Position numbers and translations under genes: made by a program | Shown here: in pieces, positions 19,008 through 27,936 of the stretch | Numbering within the stretch: the stretch's first letter is position 1 | Layout of the letters: each line of letters opens with the position of its first letter | Notes under the pieces: generated by a model | Told to the model about the DNA's origin: nothing | Databases searched by the model: none | Seen by the model: the letters and a program-made list of their open reading frames with translations, nothing else | Source of the DNA: Mycolicibacterium sp. CBMA 247 | Lineage (GTDB): Bacteria > Actinomycetota > Actinomycetes > Mycobacteriales > Mycobacteriaceae | Direction of reading: 5' to 3' | Length of the DNA: 64,000 nt | Assembly (NCBI RefSeq): GCF_009729095.1 | Contig: NZ_VTGX01000002.1 | Span: forward strand, 1 to 64,000

Positions 19008-19610
19008 ATGGGGCGTCCATCGACACCGATCCTGTCGACAGACCGAATCGCCGGTGCAGCAATGGATCTCGTCGACTCGACGGGCGGGTTCACCATCCCC
19101 GAACTCGCCCGCAGGCTCAAGGTCAGTCCGTCGTCGCTGTACAACCACGTGTCCGGACGTGACCAAATCGTCGAATTGCTCCGCGAACGGGCGATGTCGG
19201 ACGTGGAGTTGCCCGACGTCGACGCCGACCGGCCGTGGGTCGACATCCTGGCCGACATCATGCGCTCATACCGCAGCAGCTTCGCCCGCTACCCGCGACT
19301 GATTCCCCTGCTCACAGCACATGCAGTCAACAGCAGCCAGGCGCTCACCATGTACAACGCACTGGCCGTCACCCTGGCCCGCGCCGGGTACAGCCCCACC
19401 GACACACTGCGGATCATCACCCTGGTCGACAACTACGTGCTCGGATCCGCCCTGGACCTCACCGCCCCCGATAAACCGTGGGAGTCGGGCGCCGAAGTCG
19501 GTCCGGAACTGACCGCTGCGCTGGCCACCGGCGCGCCCCGGCCTGCGCGTGCCGACGATGCGTTCGAGTTCGGGCTTGCCGTGCTGCTGCGTGGGCTGGT
19601 GCAACCCTGA
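19008..19610 (+). CDS. TetR family transcriptional regulator
   Basis: The 200-residue protein has an N-terminal TetR helix-turn-helix (residues about 10-55: IAGAAMDLVDS, TIPELARRLKVSPSSLYNHVSGRDQIVELL) followed by a ligand-binding helical domain. The C-terminal pattern resembles the TetR_C 'tetracycline-repressor-like' group. ATG 19008 follows AAGGGGGA. It is divergent from the nitrilase operon with a perfect 19-bp dyad between, so it most likely represses that operon and is induced by its substrate. Confidence 0.9.
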   Translation: MGRPSTPILSTDRIAGAAMDLVDSTGGFTIPELARRLKVSPSSLYNHVSGRDQIVELLRERAMSDVELPDVDADRPWVDILADIMRSYRSSFARYPRLIPLLTAHAVNSSQALTMYNALAVTLARAGYSPTDTLRIITLVDNYVLGSALDLTAPDKPWESGAEVGPELTAALATGAPRPARADDAFEFGLAVLLRGLVQP

Positions 19611-19630
19611 CCCACGCGGCCTGGCCCCGG

Positions 19631-19945
19631 CTACCCGCAGCGGTTGTGGAAATCAACCGCCGGTTGCCGGAGGCCCTCCAGTTCGGCGCGCGTCTGCGGC
19701 TTGTCCTCGAGGTAAGCGCGCACCTGATCGCGCATCTGATCCTTCGGCTGCCCCTTGAGGCTGGTGAAGAAATCATTGACGTCGGGATGGGCGAACAGAT
19801 ACGCCGAGGTGGCCGCGGTAACCCCGGCCATCACACCGGCCAGGTCGGCAGACGTGCAGTTCGGCTCATCTGCGGCAGCGATGGGCACACCAACAGCCAA
19901 GAGCGACAAGCTGATTGCACCAGCAGCGATCACACGGGTGAACAT
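19631..19945 (-). CDS. Secreted hemophore-related small protein (Rv0203/Rv1174c family)
   Basis: The 104-residue protein begins with a signal peptide (FTRVIAAGAISLSLLAVG, cleavage after PIAAA). The mature part has the family pattern CTSADLAGVMAGV ... YLFAHPDVNDFFTSL ... VDFHNRCG, with two cysteines likely to form a disulphide. Rv0203 binds extracellular haem; many paralogues are uncharacterised, so haem binding here is inference. ATG 19945 is chosen because it starts the signal peptide. It lies 20 bp from the convergent TetR gene and 38 bp after the stop of another small secreted protein on the same strand. Confidence 0.75.
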   Translation of the reverse strand: MFTRVIAAGAISLSLLAVGVPIAAADEPNCTSADLAGVMAGVTAATSAYLFAHPDVNDFFTSLKGQPKDQMRDQVRAYLEDKPQTRAELEGLRQPAVDFHNRCG

Positions 19946-19983
19946 TGCGACTCCTTGGTCGACTAGGTGGGATGAGCCACGGC

Positions 19984-20283
19984 TCATGGACGTCCGGGAC
20001 GGATGGGACGACCGCCACCACCGTCAGGCGGGCCCGGCGGGCCCGGGTCGATGATGATGTCCAGACCCATACCACCGCAATACCAGTCGTATCCGCACGG
20101 GTACGGGTAGTACGGGCCGGCCTTCGGCGGCTCCGGTCCCCCACCGCGGACGCTGCCCTGCGCACACACCGTGGTACCGCCGGCGTCGATACATTCGGCA
20201 AGCGCAGGGGGCGCGGCGGCGATGGCGATCGGAATGGTCAAACCGGTCAATCCGAGTAACGCTGGATGCCACGTGATCCGCAC
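19984..20283 (-). CDS. Small secreted Gly/Pro-rich mycobacterial protein
   Basis: The 99-residue protein starts at GTG 20283 behind AAGGAG. It carries a signal peptide ending near AAPPALA, followed by ECIDAGGTTVCAQGS. The mature tail is rich in proline, glycine and tyrosine (PYYPYPCGYDWYCGGMG) with four cysteines, then a PPGPPDGGGG end. This layout is common among short exported mycobacterial proteins of unknown function. An alternative start two codons upstream (GTG 20289) is too close to the ribosome site. It is probably co-transcribed with the hemophore-related gene. Confidence 0.65.
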   Translation of the reverse strand: MRITWHPALLGLTGLTIPIAIAAAPPALAECIDAGGTTVCAQGSVRGGGPEPPKAGPYYPYPCGYDWYCGGMGLDIIIDPGPPGPPDGGGGRPIRPGRP

Positions 20284-20549
20284 GGTCACTCCTTCATCGG
20301 TCCCCGTTGGGCGAGAATAGATCCCACAGACGCCCAATACGCAGAATCGACAATAACCGGTCGACGACCGGGCCGCGGGCCGGCGATCATCCAAGCCCTG
20401 CTTCCGATTTCGTCGGCCTCGTCGGTCTCCATTTGCGGAGTCAGCGCGGCCGTCGCAGCCGGGGCGCGGTTCAGGCCAGACAGGAGCGATTGGCCTGTTC
20501 GGCGCTTTGTTCGGCACCTTCACCACCGGGTAGCCGTTACCCTGGCTAA

Positions 20550-21500
20550 GTGCCGACAACCTGGTCACGGCGAGGGTTTCTCACGGTCACCGCTGCGCTG
20601 ACGCTGGTCACCGCGTGCAGCACGCAAAAACCCGGCGAAGTCGCCAAAGATGGTTCGGTGACCGTCCGCCACCTCTTCGGTGACACCACGATCCCGGGAC
20701 CACCGGCGCGGGTGGTCAGCGCCGGATTCACCGAACAGGACGATCTGCTGGCCCTCGGCGTCATACCGATCGCGACCACCGAATGGTTCGGGGGTGAACC
20801 GTTCGCGGTGTGGCCCTGGGCGCAGCGGAGACTGGGTGCCGCCCAGCCCGCCGTCCTCGCCCTGACCGACGGGATCCAGGTCGACGCGATCGCGGCGCTC
20901 AAACCGGACCTGATCGTGGCCACCAACGCCGGACTCGATGCCGACACCTACGCCAAGCTGTCCGAGATCGCCCCGACGCTCGCACAGTCCGGACCGGACG
21001 CGTTCTTCGAACCGTGGCGCGACCAGGCCACCCTCATCGGCCAGGCGCTGTTCCAGAAGGACGCGATGACGGGGCTGATCGCCGGTGTGGACGACAAGTT
21101 GAAGGCGGTGGCCACCAACAACCCGCGATTCGCCGGAAAGAAGGCCATGCTGCTGGGCGGCACCTTGTTCCGCGACAGCGTGCAGACCCGAACGGGATGG
21201 CGCACCGAATTTCTCACCCAGATGGGCTTCGTCGTGCCCCCGACACCCGAACTGATCCCCCGCGGTGACATGGCCCCGGTGCTCGATGCCGCCGATGTGC
21301 TGATCTGGACGACCGAAGGCGACGAGGAGCGCGCGGCCCTGTTGGCCGATCCGGCGATCGCCGGGCTGCGGGCCACCGCCCGCAAACGCCACGTCTTCAC
21401 CACCAAGGACCTGACCGGCGCCATCGCGTTCGCCTCGCCGTTGTCCTACCCCCTGGTGGCCGACCAGCTGCCGCCCCTGCTCAACCGGGCACTGACCTGA
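20550..21500 (+). CDS. fecB2: FecB2-like iron-siderophore-binding lipoprotein
   Basis: The 316-residue protein has a twin-arginine-like RRGFL start and a hydrophobic core ending in the lipobox LVTAC (lipidated Cys23). A periplasmic-binding-protein type 2 domain follows (ARVVSAGFTEQDDLLALGVIPIATTEW, ALKPDLIVATNAG), as in FecB/FhuD siderophore-binding proteins. It should sit on the outer face of the membrane and present a ferric siderophore or haem to an ABC transporter; no permease or ATPase gene adjoins. The start is GTG 20550 with little ribosome-site sequence. The position next to pxpB matches Rv0265c, hence the symbol. Confidence 0.8.
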   Translation: MPTTWSRRGFLTVTAALTLVTACSTQKPGEVAKDGSVTVRHLFGDTTIPGPPARVVSAGFTEQDDLLALGVIPIATTEWFGGEPFAVWPWAQRRLGAAQPAVLALTDGIQVDAIAALKPDLIVATNAGLDADTYAKLSEIAPTLAQSGPDAFFEPWRDQATLIGQALFQKDAMTGLIAGVDDKLKAVATNNPRFAGKKAMLLGGTLFRDSVQTRTGWRTEFLTQMGFVVPPTPELIPRGDMAPVLDAADVLIWTTEGDEERAALLADPAIAGLRATARKRHVFTTKDLTGAIAFASPLSYPLVADQLPPLLNRALT

Positions 21501-21512
21501 CAAGATGACCGG

Positions 21513-22217
21513 GTGACAAGCACCAAGGAACAGTCCGAGCACCGCGGCACCGCCCTCGTCGGCTCGGCCTACTATCCGGTGCTCGTCGCGGTCTTCACGG
21601 CCCTGGTGATCGTCTCCAACGTCACCGCCACCAAGGGTGTCGCCTTCGGACCGGTCATCGGCAACTGGTCGATCATCACCGACGGCGGGTTCATCGTCTT
21701 CCCGCTCACCTACGTGATCGGCGACGTGCTCTCCGAGGTATACGGATTCAAGGCCGCGCGCCGCGCCATCTTCCTCGGCTTCTCGATGAATATCCTGGCC
21801 GCACTGGCGTTCTGGGTCACCATCTATCTGCCCGCGGCCGACTTCTACACCAATCAGGAGCACTTCGAGAACATCGTCCACGCCTACACCCAGCTGATCG
21901 TGGCGGGCCTGGCCGGGTTCATCGTCGGGCAGACCATCAACGCCTGGGTCGTGGTCGCCATCAAGGAACGGACCAAAGAGAAACATCTGTGGGCCCGCCT
22001 GGTCGGATCCACCTTCGCTGGCCAGCTCGGCGACACCCTGGTTTTCTGCGGTATCGCGGCCAGCGCGATCGGCATCAGCACCTTCGGCGACTTCGTCACC
22101 TACACCGCGTTGGGCTGGATCTACAAGACCGCGGTCGAGGTGGTCATGCTGCCGATCACCTACCGCGTCATCGCCGCCATCAAGCGCCGCGAGCCCACAT
22201 ATCAGCTCGCCGTTTGA
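21513..22217 (+). CDS. VUT family (YhhQ-like) queuosine precursor transporter
   Basis: The 234-residue membrane protein has about six transmembrane helices and the YhhQ/VUT hallmarks: SNVTATKGVAFG, the conserved PLTYVIGDVLSEVYGFKAARR loop and GQLGDTLVFCGIA. In Escherichia coli YhhQ imports the queuosine precursors preQ0/preQ1. GTG 21513 lies 12 bp after the lipoprotein stop, suggesting co-transcription, although the functions are unrelated. A perfect 18-bp palindrome begins 49 bp after its stop. Confidence 0.85.
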   Translation: MTSTKEQSEHRGTALVGSAYYPVLVAVFTALVIVSNVTATKGVAFGPVIGNWSIITDGGFIVFPLTYVIGDVLSEVYGFKAARRAIFLGFSMNILAALAFWVTIYLPAADFYTNQEHFENIVHAYTQLIVAGLAGFIVGQTINAWVVVAIKERTKEKHLWARLVGSTFAGQLGDTLVFCGIAASAIGISTFGDFVTYTALGWIYKTAVEVVMLPITYRVIAAIKRREPTYQLAV

Positions 22218-22266
22218 GGCTTCGATAAGGCACCTCTGGCAAGGTTCATAGAGCCGGAGCTTTCTT

Positions 22267-22284
22267 AGCTACCCGCGGGTAGCT
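22267..22284. promoter_or_regulatory. Perfect 18-bp palindrome before pxpB
   Basis: AGCTACCCG followed by its exact complement CGGGTAGCT, ending 7 bp before the pxpB ATG at 22292. It occupies the place of a ribosome site, so it would act as an operator, or as an RNA stem, that directly blocks initiation. The binding factor is unknown. Confidence 0.55.
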
Positions 22285-22291
22285 TCAGGAC

Positions 22292-22963
22292 ATGAGTGTG
22301 ACATCAGAGGTGATGGACGCGACGGGACCGACCCTGAACCCAGGCACGGCCCGCGACTATGGCGATCAGGCTCTGCTGCTCGAGTTCGACAGCACTGCCG
22401 ATGTTTTGGCGTGGACCGCCACCCTCACGGCGGCCGAACTGCTCGGTGTGGTCGATATCGTGCCGGCGTCACGCACGATCCTGATCAAGCTGGCCGATCC
22501 GCGCTACCAGGCACCTACCCGGCAACGGCTGGGCAAGCTGCGGCTGCAGCCGGGTTCGGCACCCGTCCGCCCGGGCGGCGGCGTGGACGTGACGATCGAC
22601 GTGGTCTACGACGGCGCCGACCTGCACGACGTCGCGGCACTGACCGGGCTGACCCCGGCGCAGGTGATCGCGGCGCACACCGGCAGCCCCTGGCAGGTCG
22701 GATTCATGGGCTTCGCACCCGGATTCGCCTACCTGGTCGGCGGTGACGAGCGACTACAGGTACCGCGCCGAGCCGAGCCCCGCACCAGTGTTCCCGCCGG
22801 GGCGGTGGGACTGGCCGGCGAGTTCAGCGGCATATACCCACGGCAGTCGCCGGGCGGATGGCAGTTGATCGGGCGCACCGACGCGGTGTTGTTCGACGTA
22901 CATCGGGACCAACCCGCGCTGCTCACCCCCGGTACGTGGGTGCAGTTCCGGGCCATCGGCTAG
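22292..22963 (+). CDS. pxpB: 5-oxoprolinase subunit B (KipI family)
   Basis: The 223-residue protein has the family motifs [12 protein letters not shown] and [14 protein letters not shown] with [17 protein letters not shown], characteristic of PxpB/KipI. With PxpA and PxpC it forms the ATP-dependent prokaryotic 5-oxoprolinase that opens pyroglutamate to glutamate. PxpC follows after 17 bp. PxpA (LamB/YcsF family) is not in the window, so the complex must recruit it from elsewhere or the pair does something else. Order matches Rv0264c-Rv0263c. Confidence 0.88.
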   Translation: MSVTSEVMDATGPTLNPGTARDYGDQALLLEFDSTADVLAWTATLTAAELLGVVDIVPASRTILIKLADPRYQAPTRQRLGKLRLQPGSAPVRPGGGVDVTIDVVYDGADLHDVAALTGLTPAQVIAAHTGSPWQVGFMGFAPGFAYLVGGDERLQVPRRAEPRTSVPAGAVGLAGEFSGIYPRQSPGGWQLIGRTDAVLFDVHRDQPALLTPGTWVQFRAIG

Positions 22964-22980
22964 CCGGCGAGGAGAACACC

Positions 22981-23895
22981 ATGACCACGACATCGAACCC
23001 CGGGTCGCTGCGCTCCCGCCCGCCGAGGCTGGAAGTGCTGCGCACCGGACCGCTGGCCCTGGTCGAGGACCTCGGCCGCCCCGGCATGGCCCACCTCGGT
23101 GTGACCCGCTCGGGCGCCGCCGACCGTCGGGCCCACACGCTGGCCAACCGACTGGTCGCCAACCCCGGGGAGCACGCCACCATCGAGGTGATGTTCGGCG
23201 GATTCTCGGCCCGGGTGGTCGGCGGCGACATCTCCATCGCGGTCACCGGCGCCGACACCGACCCCGCGGTCAACGGAATCCCGTTCGGCACCAACAGCAT
23301 TCACCATGTGCATGACGGACAGGTGATCTCGCTGGGTGCCCCCCATTCCGGGCTGCGCAGCTACCTGGCGGTACGCGGCGGCATCGCTGTCGAACCCGTC
23401 CTGGGCTCCCGGAGCTACGACGTGATGTCGGCGATCGGACCGGCCCCCCTGCAGCCCGGCGACATCCTGCCGGTGGGCGAGCACACGGCCGACCTTCCCG
23501 AAACGGACCAGGCCCCGGTTGCCGCCATCTCCGGCGACGTGCTGGAGCTCAACGTCGTGCCCGGCCCGCGCAACGACTGGTTCGTCGATCCCGACGTGCT
23601 GGTGCGGACCAACTGGCTGGTGACCACCCGCAGCGACCGGGTCGGTATGCGTCTGGTCGGCATGCCCCTTGACTACCGCTGGCCGGACCGCCAGCTTCCC
23701 AGCGAAGGCGCGACCCGCGGCGCAATCCAGATACCTCCCAACGGTTTTCCGGTGATCCTCGGTCCTGACCACCCCGTCACGGGCGGGTACCCGGTGATCG
23801 GAGTGGTGACCGACGAGGACATCGACAAACTGGGCCAGGTCCGGCCCGGCCAGACTGTGCGACTGCACTGGTCACACCCCCGCCCACCGTTCTAG
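22981..23895 (+). CDS. pxpC: 5-oxoprolinase subunit C (KipA / biotin-dependent carboxyltransferase-like)
   Basis: The 304-residue protein carries the family signature [25 protein letters not shown], the middle motif [20 protein letters not shown] and the C-terminal [23 protein letters not shown]. It partners PxpB in 5-oxoproline hydrolysis. ATG 22981 has GGCGAGGAG upstream and lies 17 bp after pxpB. The aminoglycoside acetyltransferase gene follows after 49 bp, as in Rv0263c-Rv0262c. Confidence 0.9.
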   Translation: MTTTSNPGSLRSRPPRLEVLRTGPLALVEDLGRPGMAHLGVTRSGAADRRAHTLANRLVANPGEHATIEVMFGGFSARVVGGDISIAVTGADTDPAVNGIPFGTNSIHHVHDGQVISLGAPHSGLRSYLAVRGGIAVEPVLGSRSYDVMSAIGPAPLQPGDILPVGEHTADLPETDQAPVAAISGDVLELNVVPGPRNDWFVDPDVLVRTNWLVTTRSDRVGMRLVGMPLDYRWPDRQLPSEGATRGAIQIPPNGFPVILGPDHPVTGGYPVIGVVTDEDIDKLGQVRPGQTVRLHWSHPRPPF

Positions 23896-23941
23896 AGCTG
23901 GTCACCCGCAAGGTCGAGACACCGGCGCGCAGCGCTGGTAG

Positions 23942-24541
<600 letters not shown>

Positions 24542-24571
24542 CCAGCCGCTCACATCACTGCCGGCCAGCAG

Positions 24572-24587
24572 GTGAGCGGAATTTCAC
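24572..24587. promoter_or_regulatory. Shared nitrate-assimilation dyad, narK copy
   Basis: GTGAG-N6-TTCAC (GTGA-N8-TCAC dyad) lies 55 bp before the narK3 ATG. The nirB promoter has GTGAC-N6-TTCAC at 31799-31814, 44 bp before its start. The common site in two co-functioning promoters suggests binding by NnaR and/or GlnR; which one is not decided by sequence. Confidence 0.5.
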
Positions 24588-24619
24588 GGCCGGGTCATCG
24601 CGGGCAGCGCGTCGGCAAT

Positions 24620-24637
24620 AAACGCTTTTTAGCGTTT
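24620..24637. promoter_or_regulatory. Hairpin abutting the narK3 start codon
   Basis: AAACGCT-TTTT-AGCGTTT is a perfect 7-bp-arm repeat 5 bp before ATG 24643, where a ribosome site should be. It could be a DNA operator or an RNA stem limiting translation. No Shine-Dalgarno sequence is seen. Confidence 0.45.
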
Positions 24638-24642
24638 CGCGC

Positions 24643-26058
24643 ATGCCCACTCTGCTGAAGTCGAATCGCATCACCAACTGGGATCCCGAGGACACGTCGG
24701 CCTGGGAGGCCGGAAACAAATACATTGCGCGCCGCAATCTGGTCTGGTCGGTGTTCGCCGAACATGTCGGCTTCTCCATCTGGTCCATCTGGTCGGTCAT
24801 GGTCTTGTTCATGCCCCAGGCCGTGTACGGCTTCTCGGCCGGGGACAAGTTCCTGCTGGGCGCTACCGCGACCTTGGTCGGTGGATGCCTGCGCATCCCC
24901 TACACGCTGGCCACCGCGACGTTCGGCGGGCGCAACTGGACCGTGTTCTCGGCCTTCGTGCTACTGATCCCCACGGTGGGAACGATGGTGCTGCTGGCCA
25001 ATCCGGGCCTGCCGTTGTGGCCCTACCTGCTCTGCGCGGCCCTGGCCGGCTTCGGCGGCGGCAACTTCGCCTCATCGATGACCAACATCAACGCCTTCTA
25101 CCCACAACGGCTCAAGGGCTGGGCACTGGGGCTCAATGCCGGCGGCGGCAACATCGGCGTGCCGATGATCCAGCTGGTCGGCCTGCTCGTGATCGCCACC
25201 GCGGGCAACCGCTCCCCCTACTGGGTGTGCGCCGTGTACCTCGTCGCGCTGGCCGTCGCCGGTATCGGCGCAGCGCTCTACATGGACAACCTCGAGCAGC
25301 ACAAGATCGACCTGGGTGCGATGAAAGCCATTCTGGCAGAACGTGATACCTGGGTGATCTCGCTGCTCTACATCGGCACCTTCGGATCCTTCATCGGCTT
25401 CTCCTTCGCATTCGGCCAGGTACTGCAGATCAACTTCGCCGCAGGCGGCCAAACCGCGGCTCAGGCATCGCTGCACGCCGCTCAGATCGCCTTCATCGGA
25501 CCGCTGTTCGGCTCGCTGTCCCGGGTCTACGGCGGCAAGCTGGCCGATCGGATCGGCGGCGGCCGGGTGACTCTGGTGGTGTTCGGCGGCATGATCCTGG
25601 CGGCGGGAGTGCTGGTCGCAATCAGCACGTTCGACGATCACACCGCCGGTGCGGCCAATAGCCTGATGATGATCGGCTACGTCATCGGATTCATCGCCCT
25701 GTTCCTGCTCAGCGGGCTGGGCAACGGCTCGGTCTACAAGATGATCCCGTCCATCTTCGAGGCCCGCAGCCACTCCCTGCAGGTCAGCGAAGAGGAGCGG
25801 CAGCGGTGGTCGCTGTCGATGTCGGGTGCGCTGATCGGGTTCGCCGGTGCCATCGGCGCCCTGGGCGGTGTGGGCATCAACCTGGCCCTGCGCCAGTCCT
25901 ACCTGTCCAGCGGATCGGCTACCGCAGCGTTCTGGATCTTCCTGGCGTTCTACGTCCTGGCCTCGGTCGTCACCTGGATGCGGTATGTCCGACGCCCCAT
26001 TGCGACGCAGGTCACCACGGCCCAGCCAGACCGACACGCCTCAGCAATGGTTGGTTAA
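24643..26058 (+). CDS. narK3: NarK3-type nitrate/nitrite transporter (MFS)
   Basis: The 471-residue major facilitator has about twelve transmembrane helices. NarK/NNP signatures are clear: the N-terminal NWDPEDTSAWEAGNKYIARRNL, the substrate-binding Arg in GGCLRIPYTL, the first nitrate-signature loop GFGGGNFASSMTNINAFYP and GLNAGGGNIGVPMIQL. It imports nitrate and/or exchanges nitrite. It leads a plus-strand group with nnaR and a sirohydrochlorin chelatase, and nirBD lies nearby, so its role is assimilation. Nitrogen-dependent control through GlnR/NnaR is known for the M. smegmatis counterpart; the promoter dyad at 24572 is a candidate site. Confidence 0.92.
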   Translation: MPTLLKSNRITNWDPEDTSAWEAGNKYIARRNLVWSVFAEHVGFSIWSIWSVMVLFMPQAVYGFSAGDKFLLGATATLVGGCLRIPYTLATATFGGRNWTVFSAFVLLIPTVGTMVLLANPGLPLWPYLLCAALAGFGGGNFASSMTNINAFYPQRLKGWALGLNAGGGNIGVPMIQLVGLLVIATAGNRSPYWVCAVYLVALAVAGIGAALYMDNLEQHKIDLGAMKAILAERDTWVISLLYIGTFGSFIGFSFAFGQVLQINFAAGGQTAAQASLHAAQIAFIGPLFGSLSRVYGGKLADRIGGGRVTLVVFGGMILAAGVLVAISTFDDHTAGAANSLMMIGYVIGFIALFLLSGLGNGSVYKMIPSIFEARSHSLQVSEEERQRWSLSMSGALIGFAGAIGALGGVGINLALRQSYLSSGSATAAFWIFLAFYVLASVVTWMRYVRRPIATQVTTAQPDRHASAMVG

Positions 26059-26092
26059 CACCTTGGAAACACCGCCTGCTTACACAGGACAT

Positions 26093-27244
26093 ATGAGTGA
26101 TCCCGATTGGGCACCGCTCACCGGATTCCGGGTGGCGGTGACATCCTCCCGGCGTGCCGATGAGCTCAGTGCACTGCTACGCAGGCGCGGCGCGGCCGTG
26201 ACCAGCGCTGCCGCGATCACCATGGTGCCGCTGCCCGACGACGACGAACTGCGCGCCCACACAGCGTCGCTGATCGACGTTCCACCGGACATCGTGGTGG
26301 CCACGACCGGGATCGGGTTCCGCGGCTGGATGGCCGCAGCAGACGGTTGGGGCTTGGACGGCAATCTCACCAACGCCTTGGGCAAGGCGCGCATCGTGTC
26401 CCGCGGCCCGAAAGCCACTGGGGCACTCCGGGCGGCGGGCCTGCCCGAGGAATGGTCTCCGGAATCGGAATCCTCCCGAGAGGTGTTGCGCTACCTCATC
26501 GAGCAGGGCATCGCGGGGCAACGTATCGCCGTGCAGCTGCACGGGGCCACCGACGAGTGGGATCCGTTCCCCGAGTTTCTCGACGAGTTGCGGGCCGCCG
26601 GCGCCGAGGTGGTGCCGATCCGGGTCTACCGCTGGCATCCCGCGCCACGCGACGGCGATTTCGACCAGCTGGTCGCCGGGATCGCCGACCGGCGTTACGA
26701 CGCAGTCAGTTTCACCTCGGCCATGGCGGTTGCCTCGGTGCTGATGCGGGCCACCGAGATGGGGCTCGCCGATCGGGTGCTCACGGCGCTGCGCACCGAT
26801 GTCCACGCGATGTGCGTCGGCCCCGTCACGGCACGGCCTCTGGTCCGCCTCGGGGTGCCGACCTCGGCACCGGAACGGATGCGGTTGGGGGCCTTGGCCC
26901 GTCACATCACCGACGAACTGCCGCTGCTGCAAGCGCGAATGGTGGGGGTCGCCGGGCACACGCTGGAGATCCGGGGCACCTGCGTCCTGGTCGACGGCGC
27001 GGTCAAGTCGCTGTCCCCGGCCGCGATGGCGACCATCCGGGCACTTGCTCATCGACCGGGGGCGGTGGTGTCGCGGTTCGATCTGCTCAGCGCACTGCCG
27101 GGCACCGGCACCGATACCCACGCGGTGGAAACCGCCGTGTTGAGGTTACGAACCGCCCTGGGAGACAAGAACATCGTGTCGACGGTCGTCAAGCGGGGGT
27201 ACCGGCTCGCCGTCGACGAGACCGGAATGGCCCGAGCGCTATGA
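26093..27244 (+). CDS. nnaR: NnaR: HemD-like/OmpR-type winged-helix regulator of nitrate assimilation
   Basis: The 383-residue protein has an N-terminal uroporphyrinogen-III synthase-like domain (about 1-265: FRVAVTSSRRADELSALL, VVATTGIGFRGW, RYDAVSFTSAMAV) and a C-terminal OmpR-type winged helix (about 280-375: GAVKSLSPAAMATIRALAHRPGAVVSR, VETAVLRLRTALG, STVVKRGYRL). This fusion is NnaR, the orphan regulator shown in M. smegmatis to be needed with GlnR for nitrate/nitrite use. Whether the HemD half still catalyses or senses a tetrapyrrole is open. ATG 26093 is used; its last base pairs overlap the next gene (ATGA). Confidence 0.88.
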   Translation: MSDPDWAPLTGFRVAVTSSRRADELSALLRRRGAAVTSAAAITMVPLPDDDELRAHTASLIDVPPDIVVATTGIGFRGWMAAADGWGLDGNLTNALGKARIVSRGPKATGALRAAGLPEEWSPESESSREVLRYLIEQGIAGQRIAVQLHGATDEWDPFPEFLDELRAAGAEVVPIRVYRWHPAPRDGDFDQLVAGIADRRYDAVSFTSAMAVASVLMRATEMGLADRVLTALRTDVHAMCVGPVTARPLVRLGVPTSAPERMRLGALARHITDELPLLQARMVGVAGHTLEIRGTCVLVDGAVKSLSPAAMATIRALAHRPGAVVSRFDLLSALPGTGTDTHAVETAVLRLRTALGDKNIVSTVVKRGYRLAVDETGMARAL

Positions 27245-27936
27245 GCCTGGTGCTGGCGGCGCACGGAACCCGCAAGCCGGGCGGTGTCGCGATGATCGAT
27301 GATCTGGCCGGTCGCGTGGCCCACGCGCTGGGCCGGCCCGTGCACGTCTCCTTCGTCGACGTGGTGGGCCCGACGCCCAGCGAGGTGCTCGCGTCGCTGC
27401 CGACGGACTGCCCGGCAGTGGTGGTGCCCGCATTCCTGGCTGCCGGGTATCACGTCCGGGTCGATGTGCCCACCCACGTGATCGCCAGCGCACATCCGGC
27501 CGTCACCGTCACCAAGCCGCTGGGACCCTGCCCGGGCACGGTACGGGTTCTCGCCGAGCGACTCTGCGAATCAGGCTGGCGCCCCGGCGATTCGGTAATC
27601 CTTGCAGCAGCTGGAACCTCGGATCGAAGCGCCCAGTCAGACCTTCGCCGCACCGCCGCGCTGTTGTCAGCCGTGACCGGCGACCGCGTAGAACTGGCCT
27701 TCGCCGCCACCGGCGGGCCCAGCGTTGCCGAAGCCGTCGCCGCGCAGCGCGGCCGCCGCCATCGCCGCGTAACTGTGGCGTCCTACCTGCTCGCCGATGG
27801 ACTTTTCCAGGACCGGCTGCGTGAATCCGGTGCCGATCTCGTAAGCGAACCGCTCGGCACCCATCCCGGCATGGCTCGGCTGATTGCGAACCGGTTCCGC
27901 CGCGCCGGGGTGCTGAGCCTGCCTGCGGCGGCGTGA
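27241..27936 (+). CDS. Sirohydrochlorin chelatase (CbiX/SirB family)
   Basis: The 231-residue protein shows the chelatase motif LVLAAHGTRKPGG with the metal-binding His8 and a second conserved histidine in FLAAGYHVRVDVP. The fold is the class II chelatase type, two similar halves. It inserts Fe2+ into sirohydrochlorin to make siroheme, the cofactor of NirB encoded nearby; cobalt insertion for B12 is the alternative. ATG 27241 overlaps the nnaR stop by four bases, so the two are co-translated. About 270 bases of its 3' part are antisense to the open frame of the membrane protein at 27667-28278. Confidence 0.88.
   Translation: MSLVLAAHGTRKPGGVAMIDDLAGRVAHALGRPVHVSFVDVVGPTPSEVLASLPTDCPAVVVPAFLAAGYHVRVDVPTHVIASAHPAVTVTKPLGPCPGTVRVLAERLCESGWRPGDSVILAAAGTSDRSAQSDLRRTAALLSAVTGDRVELAFAATGGPSVAEAVAAQRGRRHRRVTVASYLLADGLFQDRLRESGADLVSEPLGTHPGMARLIANRFRRAGVLSLPAAA

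Noticed and set aside
20565..21986. 473-codon minus-strand open frame opposite the FecB2-like lipoprotein
   Set aside because: Low-complexity Gly/Asp/His/Arg-rich translation typical of the antisense of GC-rich genes. The plus strand has clear FecB2 and VUT proteins.
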